Source of the DNA: Cyclobacteriaceae bacterium
GTDB lineage: Bacteria; Bacteroidota; Bacteroidia; Cytophagales; Cyclobacteriaceae
Direction: 5' to 3'
DNA length: 53,868 nt
NCBI GenBank assembly: GCA_024644875.1
Contig: JAHEGY010000019.1
Location: 1-53,868 of the forward strand
Shown here: one piece after another, positions 48,801 through 53,868 of the stretch
How the letters are laid out: each line of letters starts with the position of its first letter
Numbering within the stretch: the stretch's first letter is position 1
The notes under the pieces: model-generated
The model's input: only the letters and a program-made list of their open reading frames with translations
What the model was told of the DNA's origin: nothing
The model's database searches: none
Position numbers and translations under genes: made by a program

Positions 48801-48932
48801 ACTAAGGCAGAAATATTATCAGTTCAGATATGTGATCAATTAGAACGGAATATGACCAGGGCGGAATGGGAAAGATATGTGGCAGAAGATATAAATTATG
48901 AAGAAACTTGTTTGACGCAGAATCTTCCTTAA
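45801..48932 (+). CDS. nSTAND NTPase with transmembrane segment, coiled coil and WD40 propeller
   Basis: 1043 residues. The N-terminus carries NPFPGLRPFGFDESHLFFGRE, the nSTAND1 entry motif, Walker A GASGSGKSS (61-69), Walker B LILIDQFEEL (161-170) and the TMRSDFIGD sensor at 209-217. Helical STAND sections reach about 480. One membrane helix lies at 511-531, preceded by RRARN (508-510 region), so the NTPase is cytoplasmic. An Ala/Gln/Glu coiled coil (about 540-650) and at least six WD40 blades (about 710-1010, with KWDYSD, QLWDYSN, KIWPTK) would then be periplasmic. STAND proteins oligomerise on binding a trigger. Operon partner of the triple TIR-like protein. Confidence 0.88.
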   Translation: MNVKDIEIALSGKVKDTNLLNPFPGLRPFGFDESHLFFGREGQSDEILLKLARNRFAAVIGASGSGKSSLMYCGLIPILYGGFMTDAGSDWIIISSRPGNSPIENLSEAIVKLNESYEELTEEERFMESTLTNVILKSSSMGLVDALKPHSLSKSSPTNFLILIDQFEELFRFLKSETDEESANLSAAFVNLLLKSVSQTELPIYVALTMRSDFIGDCAQFPDLTQIINESHYLIPQMTRDQQRMAIEGPVAVGGGKITRRLTQQLLNDVGNNPDQLPILQHALMRTWDYWTQNREDGESLDLRHYVAIGKLEEALSQHANETFAELDKREREICEVIFKSLTEKGRDNFGIRRAANIAELAQIANVTEDEIINVVEKFRRPGRSLLMPPANVPLRSGTIIEISHESLMRIWDRLKNWVDEEFESAQMYRRLSDAAAMYQVGRTGLWRPPDLQLALNWQKKQIPTRAWAQRYNPVFERAMLFLDTSKTAYENEQRSKELLQKNMLRRARNVAIIFGLLLIISIIFFVFALIQKVEADEKTKLALENALRANRQMEIAEIRLGEAIRQEQKANYSAHIARVQQQEAETQRQLAEAQRLIAESERRRAQREQENAIAAAEVADQERVRALEAQDRAEMEESNAFRLRMLSIAQGMAVKSLQIQDNQLEGLVAQQAYMFNMKYDGIKHDRYIYNGLYYALKNLQFSENDSIYSMHQHEGNVRGLTFSSNGQNIYSAGTDGKILKWDYSDTKAIPETIWQNETRNRIVKTTNDGKWLIIGSDMAGIQLLNLQKQDSRPVTQAGHQGRVHDVVIADNSKFFISLGDDKTLRINDFNNSKVLKTFNIEYNNMDMSIRSGILALSSRSGKVILMNASNVDETITLISDKKRPVNSLAFHPEEDILAIGFEDGLVSLYDISKGMNRVRKITDLPGHSSGISSISFNEGGNYLATSSFDGSVQLWDYSNLNNLPLVLSDHDAQVWSIMFSPDGNYLFAGCENGNIKIWPTKAEILSVQICDQLERNMTRAEWERYVAEDINYEETCLTQNLP

Positions 48933-48938
48933 AAATCG

Positions 48939-50081
48939 ATGATTGGGTTTTTTAGAATAGATATTAAGCATTTTTGCCAATTGTTAATTGTTGCAGTTGG
49001 CTTATTTTTTGGGCTTGACGTTCAATCACAGGATGTTTGTACCCGTAATCTGGAGGATGCCCGTGAAAGTTTCGGCCAGGGACGATTTATTGAGGTTGAC
49101 TCTCTTTTACGAAAATGTATTGATCGCGGATTTACAAAACAGGAGCGCATTGATGCACTGGAACTACTGGCCTTGTCTAAACTGTATCTGGATGATATGG
49201 AGATGGCTGATTCAGTTTATCTTGAATTATTGACGGTAGATCCGGAACATACAGTGAACCCACTAATTGATCCACCTGATCTGATCTTTTTACATCAGAG
49301 TTTCAGGACAGAGCCTTTATTTACATATTCGGTATCAGCAGGATTAACCTATTCTTCTCCCGCTGTAATCCATAGTGATTTTATTTATCCCATTACCCTG
49401 GTAAAATACAATGATCAGCTACCTCTTGTAATGGATCCTGTAAAAGATTATCAGGGAAGCATAGGGTATATTTTTGGAGTCAATATGGATGCGGTAGTTT
49501 ACAGAAGTATCTATGTCGGGATGGGATTAAGTTATTCCAGGACAGTATTTAAATACAAAGCTCAATATCTTAGAGATATATATGCATCCTTTGATGTAGA
49601 AGACCTCTATTATGAATCTACGTACAAACAAAACATGGATTGGATATCAGTCCCCGTATATATTAAATACCAGTTTGATAAAATCAAGTTTAAGCCATAT
49701 TTGCTAGGTGGAGCTTCCTATAATGGATTGATAAGGTCAAGGCAGAACGATCTGACCCGGGAGAAAATTGCCGGAACTCCTGAAACAAAATTGGAGAGGG
49801 GGTCAGCCAATGACATAGGGTCTAAAAATAAAAATAATTTCTCATTAAACTTAGGCCTTGGCTTTATGTACAAAACAAATGGTATTGACTATATCGTTGT
49901 GGAATTCCGCTATTCAAGGTTTTTAAAGAATGTTTCAAGCATGGATACGAGGTACGGTGATATCGATAATCAAACCAATATGATTCTATATGGAATAGCC
50001 TTGGATGATTACAGCCTAAGTTCTTTTGATTTGACTTTTAAGTTCTTGAGGCCGTTTTATAAACCAAAAAAAATTAGATAA
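48939..50081 (+). CDS. Outer-membrane beta-barrel protein with N-terminal periplasmic TPR region
   Basis: 380 residues from the ATG at 48939, 6 bp after the nSTAND stop. A signal peptide (about 14-31, ending VQSQ) is followed by a TPR-like helical part (about 35-105: LEDARESFGQGRFIEVDSLL and the ALELLALSKLYLDD helix). A beta-barrel region (about 115-375) follows with SVSAGLTYSS, YVGMGLSYSR and a LNLGLGF strand, close to the PorT-like OMP_b-brl_2 group. It ends in FKFLRPF. The TPR would sit in the periplasm, in reach of the WD40 propeller encoded upstream. Export partner role is inferred. Confidence 0.8.
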   Translation: MIGFFRIDIKHFCQLLIVAVGLFFGLDVQSQDVCTRNLEDARESFGQGRFIEVDSLLRKCIDRGFTKQERIDALELLALSKLYLDDMEMADSVYLELLTVDPEHTVNPLIDPPDLIFLHQSFRTEPLFTYSVSAGLTYSSPAVIHSDFIYPITLVKYNDQLPLVMDPVKDYQGSIGYIFGVNMDAVVYRSIYVGMGLSYSRTVFKYKAQYLRDIYASFDVEDLYYESTYKQNMDWISVPVYIKYQFDKIKFKPYLLGGASYNGLIRSRQNDLTREKIAGTPETKLERGSANDIGSKNKNNFSLNLGLGFMYKTNGIDYIVVEFRYSRFLKNVSSMDTRYGDIDNQTNMILYGIALDDYSLSSFDLTFKFLRPFYKPKKIR

Positions 50082-50095
50082 GGCCTATATAATAA

Positions 50096-51340
50096 ATGAG
50101 AACAGGATATAAAAACATATTTCTTTTTCTAATAGTGCTAATGTTCGCATGCCTGAGTTGTGATACTTCGGAGAACATATCACCAAAGAATACTGAGACA
50201 TTCATCCGATTGTTTGGTGGCGAGTTTCAGGATAAAGGGATAGGTATTACACCTTTGCCGGACAACCAGATAGCCATACTTGCTTCTTCTACTGAGACAA
50301 CAGTAACTGCAGGGGAACAATCTGACAGGGATATAGTAATAATTTTGACAGATTCTAGCGGTACCTCAGCTGAATTATATGCCCTGGGGAATGCTGGCTA
50401 TGATGAATCTCCAGCGGGTATGGTGTATCATGATGGTGATCTTTATATAGGTGGGACTACTAACATAAATGGAGATAATGATTTTCTGTTTTTAAAATTT
50501 TCACTCGGCAGCAAGTCTGTAACTTCCTATACACCCATTGGTCAGAGAGATACGTCTGAAGTCTGTTATGATATCGGATTATTCGAAAATACTTCGGTTG
50601 GAGATGGGTTAATATTGGTTGGTGAGATAGGCATTAATGATACCACCCAGAGTTATGACACCTGGGTAAGCTTGGAAGGTGATTCTATTGGATCTTTAAT
50701 ACCAAGTTCCAGGTATGATGGACGTTCGAAAAGTGTTGTACCTTTTGATGCGAGTAATTATTTAAAACTGGGTGAAGACCAATCAATGGGACTTAATACT
50801 CAGAATCTTAAATTATCCAGGGTGCAATATTCAAATGGTGTAGCAGGTGATTCTAGGGATATAACATCCTCTGAGAATTTCTATAGCGCAACCAGGCTAT
50901 TATTGGTAAATCAAAATATCGTATTGAGTAGCGGGTACCAATCCTCAGATGAAATTACAAATGATTCACAGGGAGTTGTATTATCTGAAAATCAAACAAG
51001 TCCTAATTTTCCTGGCTCTGGTGATGGAAATTATGTATTTTTGGCTGACCTTCTGATGTTAACCACTGACATAATTAGATCGGTTGATGGCGGGTATCTG
51101 CTTTTGGGTACAGATTGGGAAGGAAAAGTTATCAGACTTGTTAAGTTAAATTTTAACCTGGATACCATTGAGTGGAGTGAAGAGTATGGTACAAATGGAG
51201 AGTTGGATGAAGCAGGATCTATTTGTCAATTTCCGGATGGCAAGATATTTTTTACAGCCTCTGTCAGTTTTCAAATTGGTGGTTCGAACACTAAAATTGT
51301 ATTATACAAAACCACTGCTAACGGCCAACTTGATTACTAA
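50096..51340 (+). CDS. Lipoprotein with beta-propeller-like repeats
   Basis: 414 residues. Signal peptide and lipobox are clear (CLSC, Cys 22 as first mature residue). The mature protein has repeating strands of the type IxxxxDGGYLLLGT (e.g. SVDGGYLLLGTDWEG and FPDGKIFFTASV) and DLYIGGT, plus TIEWSEEYGTNGELDEAG, which resemble the SBBP/delta-60 propeller repeats of Bacteroidota surface proteins. No enzyme motif is visible. It is 14 bp after the barrel gene and closes the four-gene operon. It probably stays anchored in the outer membrane near the barrel. Function unknown. Confidence 0.8.
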   Translation: MRTGYKNIFLFLIVLMFACLSCDTSENISPKNTETFIRLFGGEFQDKGIGITPLPDNQIAILASSTETTVTAGEQSDRDIVIILTDSSGTSAELYALGNAGYDESPAGMVYHDGDLYIGGTTNINGDNDFLFLKFSLGSKSVTSYTPIGQRDTSEVCYDIGLFENTSVGDGLILVGEIGINDTTQSYDTWVSLEGDSIGSLIPSSRYDGRSKSVVPFDASNYLKLGEDQSMGLNTQNLKLSRVQYSNGVAGDSRDITSSENFYSATRLLLVNQNIVLSSGYQSSDEITNDSQGVVLSENQTSPNFPGSGDGNYVFLADLLMLTTDIIRSVDGGYLLLGTDWEGKVIRLVKLNFNLDTIEWSEEYGTNGELDEAGSICQFPDGKIFFTASVSFQIGGSNTKIVLYKTTANGQLDY

Positions 51341-51481
51341 CAGATTACTAATATAAATTTTTTTATATTTTATTGCACTTTCGAACAATATAATCCAAAA
51401 TCCGAGGTTACCTAATTACCAGAAAACATATTTAGAATTGAGGTAAAAGATGATATAGAGGGAGAAGAATAGATACTTTTA

Positions 51482-53868
51482 ATGATTGTCAGCTTGCTAA
51501 CTAATTTTTATAGGCGCTTTGCGCTGTTTGTCATATTAATATTTCTGGCATTATCCGCTAATGGGCAATGGCTGGCAGGCTATGAATATCGCAAATCCAT
51601 TACGATTCCCGATGCTAACATTATCGGTGGTCCCCATACCGGTTTTCCTCTATTAATTGATCTGTCATCTGATGCTGATGTTATTGCAAATGCAGATCAT
51701 CCCAACGGTTATGATATCATTTTTACAGAGGATGATGGGTTGACACTGCTTGACCATGAAATTGTAGTGTATGATGCCACTAATTATAAGGCTTTTGTCA
51801 GGATGGATCTGCCGGATCTTTCAGATAAAACGATTTATGTATATTATGGCAATCCGACAATAGGTACTGATCCATCGACATCAGATACATATTCAGGCAA
51901 TTTCCAGGCAATATGGCATATGGAAGAGGAACCTCAATCAGCATCGGTATTGGATGCCACACAAAACAGTAATACAGCTAACCCGAATAATTTTGGTGTA
52001 GCCTCCTCAGTTGGGGGAAAGATAGGACAAGCCATTAGTTTTAATGGAGCAAGTAATCATTATTTGGATGTTAACAACAGCTCAAGTATAAATCTAAATG
52101 GAAATCAATTTACTATCCAGGCCTGGATCAATGCACCTGATAATACCACCGACAATGCTATCATGGCGAAAGGGCAGACTGATGGTAATGAACAATATAT
52201 GCTGGGTATTGGAAGTGCAGGATCTCCTGATTATGTTATTCACCGTTCAAGCATTAACGGGATACAGTATAATTTCACCGACGGTTCCATAACCGCAGGA
52301 TCATGGCAACATGTAGTATATGTTTATGACGAGAACTATCCAATTCTCTCAAGACTTAGGGTGTATGTAAATGGTATTCTCGCAAACAGCCAGAACTCTT
52401 TTGGAGGGAATGTTGATGCCAGTGTTTATCCCTTACTCATCGGGAAACGCTTATCCTCGGCAAATTATATCACGGGATTGCTTGATGAATTGAGAATTAC
52501 TGATGTGGCGAGGGATATTAATTGGATTCAGACTGAATTTAATAACCAGAATACGCCCGTTGGGTTTGTTAATTATGGCGGAGTGGAAGGACCTGGACCA
52601 TTACCAGATGTATTGGCTACTCCAGCTTCAGAAACAATCTGTGCAGGAGGGACTACCAATATTACCTTCAGCACGCCAAATGCAAATCCGGTAACATCTT
52701 ACCAGTGGACTGCAGTTTTTGATTCCGGGATATCAGGGAACGCTTCCGGAACCGGAAATTTATTAACTGAAACTTTAGAAAACACAAATTCAACGGTCGG
52801 GATAGCTACCTATACTGTTACGGCATATAATGGTATTTATCCGGGATATTCAACCAATGTGGTAGTTACTGTAAATCCTAATCCGGAAAAGACTGTAACA
52901 GCTTCTGAAAGTACAATCTGTGCAAATACCTCGACTTTTATCGTGGTTGATAATTCAGAGGCAGGAACCAGCTATCAATTACGCGATGCTGCTGACAGTG
53001 ATATTGGCCCCCCCCAAAATGGTACCGGTGGATCTCTATCATTTTCGACAGGTGATCTAGCCTCTACGACGACATTTAAAATTGTTGCTACCAATTCGGG
53101 AAACTCTTGTTCAAGAGAATTTGCGGATCAACCAACGGTTACTGTGACTGCTGCTCCCGCAGCTCCTGCGGTAACTTTTACACCCACGGTATATTGCGTT
53201 GGAGATGTTATCTCTTCGCCATCTGTGGTAGGTTCTAATATTCAATGGTATGAAGATGCTGCGTTGACCATTCCTGTAGCGGTCAGTACACCCGATAATC
53301 CGGATGTTGGGGAATTGGGCTTTTCAAGTGCGGCGCCGAATATTACTAACCGCTATGTGACACAAAACGTTGGTGGTTGTGAGAGTAATCCTGAGATTGT
53401 TACTTTGACTGTAGTTCCAGATCCTGTGGTCTATGATATAGGAGGCGGGGGAACATATTGTGCAGGTGGTAGTGGTATAGACATCACCTTATCCGATTCT
53501 GAACTAGGAATGAGTTACCAGCTGTATCGTCAGGCCGGACCTGATGTGGCTGTTGGTGATCCGATTGCAGGCACAGGAAATGTGCTTTCAATGGGTTTGC
53601 AAACCGTTGCAGGCACCTATTACATCGCAGGGAGTAATAATCAGAATCCATCATGTACCTCTACAATGAATGGTACAGTCGATGTTATCGTCAGACCTTT
53701 GCCTATTATATACGATGTTGAACCGGTGGCAGGAACATCTTTTTGTTCAGGAGGAAGTGTGGATATACAAATCCCAAATTCTCAGACAAATATAAATTAC
53801 GAAATATATAGAAATGGTACTCCTACAGGTGATGTTAAACCAGGGGCTACAGGTTCATCTGTATCCTG
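51482..53868 (+). CDS. Giant surface protein, N-terminal part: DUF2341, LamG and Ig-like domains (3' end outside window)
   Basis: The frame opens with ATG at 51482 and runs without stop to the window end (795 codons). The signal peptide covers about 10-28 (ending SANGQ). The next about 110 residues are a DUF2341 domain (AGYEYRKSITIP, TIYVYYGNP). A LamG/concanavalin-like domain follows (about 140-350: FQAIWHME, FTIQAWIN, WQHVVYVYDE, LLDELRIT). Then come Ig/PKD-like repeats with paired Cys (TICAGGTT, TICANTST, YCAGGSG, FCSGGSV). Such proteins in this phylum usually end in a T9SS sorting domain, which would lie beyond the window. It starts 141 bp after the lipoprotein gene on the same strand. 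Confidence 0.85.
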   Translation, partial: MIVSLLTNFYRRFALFVILIFLALSANGQWLAGYEYRKSITIPDANIIGGPHTGFPLLIDLSSDADVIANADHPNGYDIIFTEDDGLTLLDHEIVVYDATNYKAFVRMDLPDLSDKTIYVYYGNPTIGTDPSTSDTYSGNFQAIWHMEEEPQSASVLDATQNSNTANPNNFGVASSVGGKIGQAISFNGASNHYLDVNNSSSINLNGNQFTIQAWINAPDNTTDNAIMAKGQTDGNEQYMLGIGSAGSPDYVIHRSSINGIQYNFTDGSITAGSWQHVVYVYDENYPILSRLRVYVNGILANSQNSFGGNVDASVYPLLIGKRLSSANYITGLLDELRITDVARDINWIQTEFNNQNTPVGFVNYGGVEGPGPLPDVLATPASETICAGGTTNITFSTPNANPVTSYQWTAVFDSGISGNASGTGNLLTETLENTNSTVGIATYTVTAYNGIYPGYSTNVVVTVNPNPEKTVTASESTICANTSTFIVVDNSEAGTSYQLRDAADSDIGPPQNGTGGSLSFSTGDLASTTTFKIVATNSGNSCSREFADQPTVTVTAAPAAPAVTFTPTVYCVGDVISSPSVVGSNIQWYEDAALTIPVAVSTPDNPDVGELGFSSAAPNITNRYVTQNVGGCESNPEIVTLTVVPDPVVYDIGGGGTYCAGGSGIDITLSDSELGMSYQLYRQAGPDVAVGDPIAGTGNVLSMGLQTVAGTYYIAGSNNQNPSCTSTMNGTVDVIVRPLPIIYDVEPVAGTSFCSGGSVDIQIPNSQTNINYEIYRNGTPTGDVKPGATGSSVS

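Noticed and set aside
44319-48932. Thoeris- or Avs-type known defence system
   Set aside because: The pair has TIR-like and STAND modules but no ThsA-type SLOG/SIR2 effector, and the STAND protein has a membrane helix and WD40 instead of the Avs TPR sensor and nuclease. I can call it only a candidate system.

Overview
The window is a stretch of chromosome from a Bacteroidota bacterium, probably a gliding or surface-secreting member of the Cytophagales type. This rests on T9SS cargo and PorP/SprF genes, a short (about 290 residue) primary sigma factor, a bacterial serine palmitoyltransferase for sphingolipids, a Hc1-like histone peptide, orphan 800-residue FtsX-type permeases, TTTG/TAnnTTTG promoters and a lack of strong Shine-Dalgarno sites. 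The genus cannot be fixed from this sequence. No rRNA, tRNA, CRISPR array, transposase or phage gene was seen.

Layout. 1-5.1 kb: the 3' end of a giant repeat-bearing T9SS cargo protein, its PorP/SprF partner and a small lipocalin-like secreted protein. 5.1-14.4 kb: an orphan ABC permease, a type II pantothenate kinase, and a six-gene minus-strand operon (TetR regulator, LolA-like carrier, two FtsX permeases, LolD-like ATPase, outer-membrane barrel) that looks like a trans-envelope lipid or lipoprotein transport line. 14.6-18.0 kb: a TlpA-like thioredoxin, an MFS exporter and a Crp/Fnr regulator. 18-27 kb: housekeeping genes (pyrR-pyrB, a GPAT-gpsA pair that starts phospholipid synthesis, a NUDIX hydrolase, rnhB) among unknown membrane and secreted proteins. 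27-31 kb: a LytTR regulator with a receiver-kinase fusion partner, and the primary sigma factor. 31-40.8 kb: a ClC channel with CBS domains, a secreted phosphatase-like protein without its catalytic cysteine, serine palmitoyltransferase, the histone-like peptide, dapA, ligA, a TetR regulator and a sugar aminotransferase.

40.9-53.9 kb is the most unusual part, and all of it lies on the plus strand. It holds a nucleotide-transporter-like protein fused to HEAT repeats and a cyclic-nucleotide-binding-like domain. Next comes a tight four-gene operon: a protein with three TIR-like domains, a membrane-anchored nSTAND NTPase with coiled coil and WD40 propeller, a TPR plus outer-membrane barrel protein, and a propeller-like lipoprotein. 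The 5' part of a giant DUF2341/LamG/Ig-like surface protein follows. The charge pattern around the single membrane segment of the nSTAND protein places the NTPase in the cytoplasm and the WD40 propeller in the periplasm, facing the TPR domain of the barrel protein. I read this as a candidate uncharacterised trans-envelope signalling or conflict system. The domain calls come from the sequence and family knowledge; the system-level function is inference.
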